From assembly GCA_030141605.1 (NCBI GenBank), contig JAQGDQ010000013.1, forward strand, positions 884,447 through 944,446: a stretch of DNA of 60,000 nt. Direction: 5' to 3'. The stretch is from Tubiluchus corallicola. Taxonomy: Eukaryota > Priapulida > Priapulimorpha > Priapulimorphida > Tubiluchidae. A program made the translations under genes and the position numbers. Below, one piece after another: positions 40,101 to 52,100 of this stretch (position 1 is its first letter; the number at the start of each line of letters is the position of its first letter). The notes below the pieces were generated by a model. That model had not been told where the DNA came from and ran no database searches. It saw nothing but the letters and a program-made list of their open reading frames with translations.

Positions 40101-43100
40101 CAGAAATTGTAAAACCAGTATACACATTCAAACAGTTTTGTGTATGGACATTCATATTTATACTGACATATAACGTGTTGGTAAAGTTGTAGTGGTAATA
40201 GCGAAACTATACTAGTCACATTAAATAAACTTTCTTAATCAAATCATTATTTTTGAACAGAATCAAAACTGGGAGCCTGCCACCGCAAAACACGAATTGC
40301 TGAAAATTATTGTTTCACGGTGATTACTTTTGCAACTCTTTCCAATTTCCCTGACTTTTTATCAAATTATCTTTTTCCCTGACTTTTTCATGACTTTCCA
40401 GGATTTTCCGTGAACATGGGAACCCTGATTTAAGAGATTTTTGAAACATTTTGTCAGCATCAGTAGTGATAATGATAATGAAAAAGTCAGTGATAAATAT
40501 GATTAAATGATGCAGAGCTGATTAATGTTTTGCTGGCACAAAGAAGGTACCTATGTGCTGACTTCCATGTCTGATGGCTAGAAATAATTGCTACATTGCG
40601 AATAGTTCAAACAAGTATAATTTCTAGCAGTTTCCCAAAACTGACCTCTGTTGTCCTCGCAAGTTTTTACATTAATTTGTTGGCAATGTTAAAAGTCATT
40701 CACACTCTACACTTTCAATCATTCAAGCTATTATTTTTTACTGTTTATTTTACATAAAACGTCAAGAAAAACACGTTAATTTACTAACATCTCACAAGAT
40801 TTTTGCATTATCTTAAATTCATTCTTATCACTTATACAATTAAGATGTAATTTCTTCCTGTTTATCATGTTCCATCGAATCTCATCACGGCTAAACCAAA
40901 GAAGCCATTTTTAATCCAGCCAGAAGTTTCCTAGACATTTGCTTTGAGCTGTATAAATTGACCAGTGGAACATATAAATACATCACATGAACTAGCTAAT
41001 GATCATTACTCAAGCTTTAATGTTCAGTAAAAAGAGAGTAAATCAAGATACAGCATTCGACCAGGCATTTAGCAAAAGCATAATAGAATGTTGCAAAATG
41101 TAATATAGACAGCATTTTTTTAACTGGACAAAACATAACATTTGCTCTTTCTTTTCACAATTAGACAAATGGTTACAATAAATTACACATGTAATTTTAA
41201 TTAGTTAATAACAGTATTTTTAACGAGTGTTGAAATTTCGACGTAGGTTCGAGCATGGCTGTTAACACTGGGATTTACTCTTGCTTATGGAGCCATGTTT
41301 GCTAAAGTGTGGACGGTACACAGACTTGCAACAAAAGCCAAAAAAGAAGCAAAGGTAAACATTTCAGTCGTTCGTAAGTAACTAGTTATCTAACATTTTA
41401 CTAAAACATCGTAACACGACAGCCTCACTCCCAAAACGTGGCACGTATTTTGTTGTGCTGTATTATAAAACAATATGGAAGTTTACATTTTACTAAAACA
41501 TTGTAACACGACAGCCTCGCTGTCAAAACATGGCACATATTTTGTTATGCTGTATTATAAAACAATATGGAAGTTTACATTTTACTAAAACATTGTAACA
41601 CGACAGCCTCGCTGTCAAAACGTGGCACATATTTTGTTGTGCTGTATTATAAAACAATATGGAAGTTTACATTTTACTAAAACATTGTAACACGACAGCC
41701 TCGCTGTCAAAACATGGCACATATTTTGTTATGCTGTATTATAAAACAATATGGAAGTTTACATTTTACTAAAACATTGTAACACGACAGCCTCGCTGTC
41801 AAAACGTGGCACATATTTTGTTGTGCTGTATTATAAAACAATATGGAAGTTTACATTTTACTAAAACATTGTAACACGACAGCCTCGCTGTCAAAACATG
41901 GCACATATTTTGTTATGCTGTATTATAAAACAATATGGAAGTTTACATTTTACTAAAACATTGTAACACGACAGCCTCGCTGTCAAAACGTGGCACATAT
42001 TTTGTTGTGCTGTATTATAAAACAATATGGAAGTTTACATTTTACTAAAACATTGTAACACGACAGCCTCGCTGTCAAAACATGGCACATATTTTGTTAT
42101 GCTGTATTATAAAACAATATGGAAGTTTACATTTTACTAAAACATTGTAACACGACAGCCTCGCTGTCAAAACGTGGCACATATTTTGTTGTGCTGTATT
42201 ATAAAACAATATGGAAGTTTACATTTTACTAAAACATTGTAACACGACAGCCTCGCTGTCAAAACATGGCACATATTTTGTTGTGCTGTATTATAAAACA
42301 GCATGGAAGTTTACATTTTACTAAAACATTGTAACACGATAGCCTCACTCCGAAAACATGGCACATATTTTGTTGTGCTGTATTATAAAACAATATGGAG
42401 GTTTACATTTTACTAAAACATTGTAACACGACAGCCTCGCTGTCAAAACATGGCACATATTTTGTTGTGCTGTATTATAAAACAACATGGAAGTTTACAT
42501 TTTACTAAAACATTGTAATACGACAGCCTCACTGTCAAAACATGGCACTTATTTTGTTGTGCTGTATTATAAAACAACGTGGAGGTTTACAATTTACTAA
42601 AACATTGTAACACGATAGCCTCACTGCCAAAACATGGCACATATTTTGTTGTGCTGTATAAAACAATGGGTTACATTTACTAAAACATTGTAACACGATA
42701 GCCTCACTGCAAAACATGGCACATATTTTGTTGTGCTGTATTATAAAACAATATGGAGGTTTACATTTTACTAAAACATTGTAACACGATAGCCTCACTG
42801 CCAAAACATGGCACATATTTTGTTGTGCTGTATTATAAAACAATATGGAGGTTTACATTTTACTAAAACATTGTAACACGATAGCCTCACTCCCAAAACA
42901 TGGCACATATTTTGTTGTGCTGTATTATAAATCAATATGGAGGTTTACATTTTACTAAAACATTGTAACATGACAGCCTCATTGCCAAAACATGGCACGT
43001 ATTTTGTTGTGCTGTATTATAAAACAATATGGAGGTTTATGGATTGCTTGCAAAAATTTACCTCTGTAAATCCTAAAAAAAAATATTCACAAAACTCGAA

Positions 43101-46100
43101 TTTTCAGCAGTCACAAATTACTAGTTGTGTTGAGAAGCCACTAAATAATGACTAAGTATTCTAGAGCAGTTTTAGCTTATTCTAGATATCTAAACAAGTA
43201 GCTTTACAACGAAACACCACTAAGATAAGGGATGTTCTTCCTGATGGGTACATACATTTACCTGTCACCTGTGGCGGGTAAAAATAGTTCCTCATTAACT
43301 AAAGTTTCCACTCTATAAAAAATTTAATGAAATTTAGAAAAGAAACAGGACATATACAAGAACAAAAGAGTTGTATGCTTCGTTTTCAGTCTTAGAAGAT
43401 TTTTTTGCAAACTAATGGACAAAAGTTTTGCTTTGTGCTTGTACAGCATCTCAGTGTAGCAGTGAACATTATTCTGCCCTGTGCTCATTAGCACATCTAT
43501 CATTAGCACACTAAGGCGTAATATTTGTTATCATCCGGGTGTGTGTTCACAGAATGTAACAACAGCAAGTGCTGACAGTGAGCAGTACTCTGAACATTGT
43601 GCTGTTGAATGTCCAATACAAATAGTGAAAAATTATTAACAGTGTTTTTGTGTTTTGGAAATCTTGAACAGTTTCACGGCTGAATTTATCACTTGGGTGG
43701 CAATCAGTTAAATAAACAGTAACTGCCAGTAATTTCTGTACGTTTTACTTGCTAATAAGATTGTGTACATGCTACCAAACTTTCAGCCTGTGAAAAATAT
43801 GTTGCAAGAAAAAAATGTATAAAACAATAATATTGACGCATGCTAAATTACTATATAGCTACTGATCATGCTGGGAGTGCCGGCTGTCAATTCAACGGCC
43901 GAGCAGGGCAACTTCACCTGCAGCAGGCTGTTGTATTCCTGTACAAATTTCATAACACCTTAATGCATTGGAACAGCTGTCAAATTTACGAAGTTAGACT
44001 GATTTGAATATTTTTAACAAAATTTTGTGCAGAAAAGTATGTTCTACAGTTTTCATGTTGAACAGTTTGAGATTCAGGCTATGACTTGGATAACTAGAAG
44101 GCTTAGAAACGGAAATTCTTTGAAAACTCTGCATACTTTTTGGAACATCCTCTTAGTTACTCAACTGAATAAAAAAATTTAAACATTTTATTTACTGTGC
44201 TAGAAAGAAAATTTAATTCACTTTCAGAAAATATATTGTTTTGCACTAGTGGCTCATGCAATTAGGCCGTTATGGCCGTTTTTGTATCGGGATGATAAAA
44301 ACACATAAACATTCGTCGTCATGAAGGAGTTAAAAGTTCCGTGTTAAATTTCTGCTTTTTATCTCTTGATAGAAATTTAAAATCATCTATTGTTAGCTTC
44401 TGCATAAATGTAGTTTTTCAATAATTATCAATAATTTAACAACAACTTTATAGATATTTATGAGAATGCCAGTAGGTAGGTAAACTGCATCAAACTTTGA
44501 GATTTTTCTAATCTACCCATCATTTTGTTTTTATAAATACATTTCACTTAAAGGAAAACCGGACGATTGTCTCGACTCAGTCTCATTTTAATTTACTGTC
44601 CAAAATATACATTTTGTTGCCTATAAATGTTTAGCAATTGTTTTTTATATTTGAATGATTAGCTTAGAAAGGTAATTAATAGCAAGCGAACACAGCTATT
44701 GCTTATGTCAGAAACTAACCACAGTTTTTGCAATGGTAGGCATCTTCCCTTGCACGTCAAGCATGTTTGCGTAAGTTTTACTGCTTAAATGCATGATGCC
44801 ATGAAAATGGGCTCTACGTCATATGACGTCAGAAACTAACACTGCAGTTCATGATCAAGGTTATCACGGTACTGCCTTATATTTATCGGCCATGCGAACG
44901 TGACAAAAAGGCGCTGCAATCAATCTTAGTAGATTAGCTGAGCCGTGCGTAGCTTTGAAAGTTTAACGAAATTTGAGTATCCGAGGTAATTATTATTTAA
45001 TGTAAGCTTTGATTTAAAAAAAGCTATTGTAGTTTTCAATATTTTGAGCTAATGTTTACACAATCATCCGGTTTTCCTTTAAATGGCCCTCTGTCTGTTA
45101 ACAAGAACTTAGGAAAATGTGCAAAATTTATATATATGTTCTACATATAAAAGCATACCGTGCTTTACTTCTATTTTCCCTTGTGGTCTTAATCTGTGAT
45201 TGAGTTTTTGAACAAGTTTTTGATTAGCTAACTGTTTCAAATTCTTACAAAAATCTCACTTGACACAGCCATCACAAGTCCTAATTAGACTGCAATTTTT
45301 TTGTTATTTAAGTCCCAATTAATTTTGCAACCAACTCATAGCCGCATTTAAAACCAAGTAATCATCTACAATTGTAATTTTAAAATATAACTTTTTTTAA
45401 CAATTAATATAATCTTTTGAATTTTACTAGCAGGCAAGAGTTGATTTAACTGTGTATTAACTGCCAACCCTAATTTGCTTACTCACGATATACTTGCTAT
45501 AATTATTATAATGTATCTGCATAAACTTCTAAATGGGTATTCTAAAAGAAGTTTATGCAGTGGTTAAGCTGTGGACGAATAATTCACAATTCTAACTGCA
45601 CAATTTAAAAAACTTCACATAATAAATTTTACCCGTTTTCATAACATTTCAGTTGTCTAAAGTCATGAGAACTAACAGAGTCGTTCAAGCCTAATTATTG
45701 CATCATGTTCTAATTTTAGTTCATAACAGCGCATGCAGAGTTTTACAAGCATTGCTGAATAGTATTTAATCTATTGAAGCGCTGAATAGTAACCTAGTTA
45801 ATGAGCATTTGTAACATTTTAGCATAGGTGCATAGTTGCTTTGTCATGCCTTGTCAGCACTTTCATAGACTCATTTGACACATTTAGTTACGACATGCTC
45901 TTGCTCATGCAGGGGAACAGATACATACGCAATGACTACTTCTCAACTGCATTATTTTTGCAAAATCGACTTGTCCTCTACACTGGTAACGTGTCCGATT
46001 CATGACCAGCATTTCTTATCTTCAAATCTGGGCGAATTCTGTCAAAGTCAATCAATACCTGGAACAAATTTGTAATTAATTCTCACAAAATTCACCAGAT

Positions 46101-49100
46101 TCAATACTGAAACGTTAAAAAATTTATGAAATTGGAACTGCTAGAATAAATCAAAACTGAAATTGATTTGTGATGAGGAAAATGAATTTTTAAAATAAAA
46201 ATGACGGCCAGCACCAGCTTAATAAAAGACATGGCTTTTATTAAGATTCTCTCTGCAAAGTTTCGACGTAATTACATGTCGCATGATATTATGATATAAT
46301 CCAATAGCAGTCGATTATATCATGACATCATACTTACTAGATATAATACAATACTACTTGGTAATATCATGACATCATACTGACCAGATATAATCCAATA
46401 CTACTTGGTTATATCATGACATCATACTTACCACATATAATCCAATACTACATGGTTATATCATGACATGATGCTTACCAGATATAATCCAACACTACTT
46501 GGTTATATCATGACATGATACTTATCAGATATAATCCAACACTACTTGGTTATATCACGACATCATACTTACCAGATATAATCCAATACTACTTGGTTAT
46601 ATCATGACATGATACATATCAGATATAATCCAACACTACTTGGTTATATCATGACATGATACATATCAGATATAATCCAACACTACTTGGTTATATCATG
46701 ACATGATACATATCAGACATAATCCAACGCTACTTGGTTATATCATGACATCATACTTACCACATATAATCCAATACTACATGGTTATATCATGACATGA
46801 TGCTTACCATTTATAATCCAACACTACTTGGTTATATCATGACATGATACTTATCAGATATAATCCAACACTACTTGGTTATATCATGACATCATACTTA
46901 CCAGATATAATCCAATACTACTTGGTTATATCATGACATGATACATATCAGATATAATCCAACACTACTTGGTTATATCATGACATCATACTTACTAGAT
47001 ATAATACAATACTACTTGGTTATATCATGACATCATACTGACCAGATATAATCCAACACTACTTGGTTTTATCATGACATCATACAGACCAGATATAATC
47101 CAACACTACTTGGTTATATCATGACATGATACTTATCAGATATAATCCAACACTACTTGGTTATATCATGACATCATACTTATCACATATAATCCAATAC
47201 TACTTGGTTATATCACGACATGATGCTTACCAGATATAATCCAACACTACTTGGTTATATCATGACATAATACTTATCAGATATAATCCAACACTACTTG
47301 GTTATATCATGACATCATACTTACCAGATATAATCCAATACTACTTGGTTATATCATGACATGATACATATCAGATATAATCCAACACTACTTGGTTATA
47401 TCATGACATCATACTTACCAGATATAATCCAATACTACTTGGTTATATCATGACATGATACATATCAGATATAATCCAACACTACTTGGTTATATCATGA
47501 CATCATACTTACCAGATATAATCCAATACACAACACAATACTTATCAGATATAATCCAACACTACTTGGTTATATCATGACATCATACTTACCAGATATA
47601 ATCCAATACTACTTGGTTATATCGTGACATGATACTTATCAGATATAATCCAACACTACTTGGTTATATCATGACATCATACTTACCAGATATAATCCTA
47701 CTTGGTTATATCATGACAAGTAACCATGTCGAAATGTAGCAAATGGTGTCTGAATAAAACCCATGTCTTTTCTTAAGTGGGTGCCGGTTGTCATTTTTAC
47801 TTCAACAAAACTGAGTCGTAAACTCAAGCCGAGTAAAAGGATGTAATGGTTGCATGATTTGTTTATAATGATGGTTATAATATAATAATACTACTTGATT
47901 TTATCATTAGTCAATCAGTTATTCAGGCAATTATTTATGAATGTAAATAGAATTCATAATTTTTAAAAACATTTCGGATCTTAATGATCAGTTTCCATAT
48001 TTTTTTTTCTAACACCATTTCAAATAAATTTAATTTCACGTTTTATTATTTTTTACTCTTTGATTTCACGTTTTTTGTTTCAATTTTGTTTACCCGAACA
48101 GAAAGCGATAGGAAAATTAATCCAGAGTTGTCATAGGCGACTACTGCATATATCTCCGGAGCTTGAGTCATCTTCTTTAGCACATGACTATAGTTTTGAG
48201 GTATAGGTGCTGCAGTGACGCGCAGTCACCAGCGCCATAATGTCCAGTCTAACAGCATGACATCTGTGTTATGTTTACTGCTTGATCGTAAATGTATGTG
48301 ACACAAGTTCTCAATGTTTATAGTACATCTACGTACCTTTAATGTAATTTACACATCCCTAATTCAATCTAGATATCGCTGTTATCTTTACTGTGTCATT
48401 AGGTGGTGTTGCTGCTTGTATTATATGTTAGATAAACAACTCGTCTGTAACGAATCCTACACAATTGTTTGTGTATAGTTTATGCTCTCACTTAACAGAA
48501 AGTAATTATAAAAAACTCGGCTCACTACCAAGTTGTGATAATGGTACTATAAACAGGATTTTATAAACGTAAAAACCTTAGGCAGCAAAAATTACTTAAA
48601 ACAAGCAAGTAGGCTGGTAAATGATTTGTTAAAGAGTACGTATTTAAACTGGGCACCATTGAGATGGCACCAAAGACAAGTTACATGTTGCTTTTCTGGT
48701 TAGACTATATCAGATGTAACCTTTACAAGCTTTGCTTTGCAGTTGTGGGTTAGACTTGCTGTTATGCATACGCAAGGCTGTATGATACCAACAATGTCGC
48801 CATAGACAACGCCAAGCTTTGAAACGATGTTTAGCTTTAACTGTCACACTTGTGTATGTGCAGAAGATATTGTGTCACCAGTGCTGTTGCTTATAGATGT
48901 TGCTGCACACTTCACACGGAATGAATGCTTATTATCGTCATTGTAAAGTGTACTGTGTGAGATAACTGTTCACCGGATGTAGATAACCAACTTCCGTGCG
49001 AAGCTGCTGTCCTGAGGATTGCAGAAATGTCTATAAGAATCAGGAGCTCCTTGGATGAGGTGCTGTCTAGCACATGCGCAGCTTCACACAGAAGCACAGT

Positions 49101-52100
49101 ATCTTTCCCTCCGCTGAACAGGGTAGACCTGTATTGTTTACACTGTTTAGAAAAAACAGTTGATTTAGTAGTTTCATTTTTAAATCATTTCTGTCTATAG
49201 TGTATCATTTAACAAAGTCAGCTCAGAGACCTAAATTGATAAGAACTGCTTTCTTCATCAAGCTTTTACGCAAGTGTATTTCTTTATAGTCAAAATTATA
49301 ATTTTCTTTTGATTCATTCTCATAATATGTGATTCAATTCACTTAGCCAGTGGCATTTGATTTCAAATTTGTAGTTGGAAACTATAACATCAAAAATTTT
49401 ATTTCAGAATTCAGGTGGTTGGAATCTTTACGTCATTATTATTATTCTGCTGACTATAGACTTGACTATCTTAGTGATTTGGGAGATACTCGATCCTTTA
49501 GAAAGAAATATGATGGAATTTCCTTTACAGGTAAGAAAAAATGGCTTGTGTGTGAAAACAACAGTTTGTTTCCAAAGTTCTTGAGATTCTTACATATTCA
49601 CTTTCAATGGGACAGTTCCAGTGAGAAAGCAGAACAAATTCACTTTCAATGGGACAGTTCCATTGAGAAAACAGAACAAATTCACTTTCAATGGGACAGT
49701 TCCAGTGAGAAAGCAGAACAAATTCACTTTCAATGGGACAGTTCCAGTGAGAAAGCAGAACAAATTCACTTTCAATGGGACAGTTCCAAAAAGCAGAACA
49801 AATTCACTTTCGATGGGACGTTCCAGTGAGAAAGCAGAACAAATTCATTTTCAATGGGACAGTTCCAGAGAGAAAGCCAAACAAATTAACTATGGTCAGG
49901 GCCAGGTTATCCTATAGGCTATTATAGGGTCCATCAAGCTTGGAGGTCCTCAACCTTTGGTAATATTTAGTCATAAAATCTGTTTTCTCACTACTGTCAT
50001 GCTGTATGTGCTAATATGGTTTGTAATAAATAGTAAAATAATTGTCTTAAAGAATATTTTTATTGACAAACAAAAGATAGTTATTCTAGTTTATTTAAAG
50101 AATTTGCAATAAGTTTACTTCAAGCTGCGTAAATGTCACTAAAATATATTCAATATATACGTTGAATTACACAATATATATATTCTTTAAGTAATACAAA
50201 TACTTTACTAGTTTATCACTGACCACTAGGGACAGCTCTGCTGGGCCCCTACCCCATTATTAGCCTAGGAGCCCCAAAGGTTATAGTCCAGCCCTGCTTT
50301 TGGTACACTGCTAGATGTAATCCAGTGCTCAATCTCATGCTTACTACTAATCTATCTAGTGGTCAGTAATAAACTTCTAATAGAAAAAACTGACCAGCAG
50401 AGTCATTAGCCATGTGTCGATAGATCTGCCACAAGAAGAAAGATAGCATCATTGCAACTAGTTTTGCTCCGTTAAGTACCGGGAACTATGTATTACTCTT
50501 TGCTGAGTTCCATACAGCTTCTTCAGTACAAATATTTGTACAAATGCCAATGATTATACATAGAATAGCATTTTGTTTGGTGTTTTGAACTCTTAATGAC
50601 TGTTCTTGCATTATATAGGATCCCACAAATTCAGATGATGATAAGAAAATTCAACCATTATTGGAACATTGCGAGTCAAAAAATCACATTATATGGTTAG
50701 GTAAGTAAGAATCTAACATCATAGAAGCAGTAAAAAGTTTTAAAACCAGAAATATCTAAACATAAAGCAAATTCAAGATCATGGAAGCAATAAAAAGTTT
50801 TAAAGCCAGAAATATCTAAACGTGAAACAAAACAAATTCAAGACGCCTTGGAAAGAGGGGGATTATTAATTGTTTAATAGGGAAATCAGTTTTTTGCACT
50901 TGTGTAAGAGAAAGTTAATAACGGGCACCAGTAAGTAGAACCAGCAAAGTTTATAACAAAGAACAACTGTTTGCAGTAGGTCACAAACACAGTATGACAG
51001 CAAAGGAGTCACAGTTTGTTGTATAATGGAGAAAAAGAACTAAAACCCAGTGAAACTTGGAAAATTTATAAAAAGACATCAAACAGCCATCCAAGAGGCA
51101 CCGCATATTTCAGATTAATGATTATTTCTCAAATCACGCAATTGCATCAATATCCTCTGTAGGAAGCAATTAATAGTAAGAAGAAGGGAAGTCACTAGTC
51201 GAACAGCAAGCAATTTGTGTCTGGCGTGTGACCAATGGCTTGCATTAATGAAGTCTGGACCAACCACTGTTTACAATTACCATGAAACTTATTTCTGCAA
51301 CAGTTAAGGCGCATTCAGGATGCCCTGGAAAGAGGGACTGTTGATCGTTTTATGGGCAAATTGCTTTTCTGAGTTGGTGTAAATGCAATTCAGCCCTTAG
51401 TTATACGGGCTGGTGGGTGCAAAGATATGCGAGTTTGTTATCTTGTGGCACTTTGTTTTAAAGCTGTCAGTAAACTTTCTCTGTGTTTCATTGTGTAAGA
51501 TTTGCTAAACAAAGAGGTGTTAAGAACAAGTATATTGCTAATTGCATTTAATGTGATTAGTATGTACCCTATCAGTGCAGGTAATAGGTATTGACTTTCT
51601 TATTTGTTTCATTCAATTCATTATATCGATGATTGTGGCAAGACTGGGACTTTACAGCTATTCAAGGATAATCCTGTAAGGTAAGACAATGAGCCAGCAA
51701 AATTCTGATGTAAATACATCCTCCATTAACAAGAGAACTAATTAGAAGTACAGCAGATGAGACTGCATTAGAGGACAAGAAAACGGGTACCTGAAGTAGG
51801 TTTCAGAAAAATTACCATAAAATATTATCTTACTTTACACCAATTTTATACATATATCGTACATGCATTGAAAGGATTTTTTATTTGTTTTCATTTTAAA
51901 TCTCCTGCAATACTGTTCTGATGACGCCATTACATGACGTAAAATAGGGGAAGAAAAGGAAATGTTAAATTACGTCCCAAAAGACTTTCCATGCAAATTT
52001 ATATTACTTAGTATTTCGCTTACCTGCTTCAAAGATATATGTAACTAGAAAATAAAATTATTAATTATTTAAAATGCTTTCACCAAATGGTAAAATCTCA

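Noticed and set aside
46293-47718. CRISPR-like array
   Set aside because: The units are contiguous near-identical 47-bp repeats with no unique spacers, in a eukaryotic intron.
43040-49407. A missing exon between TM3 and TM4 in the 8-kb intron
   Set aside because: The protein join is only one residue shorter than in Drosophila and the phases match, so no extra exon is needed.
49350-49917. 159- and 98-codon repetitive frames beside exon 14
   Set aside because: The 159-codon frame crosses exon 14 in the wrong frame, and the repetitive part comes from a 42-bp intronic minisatellite.
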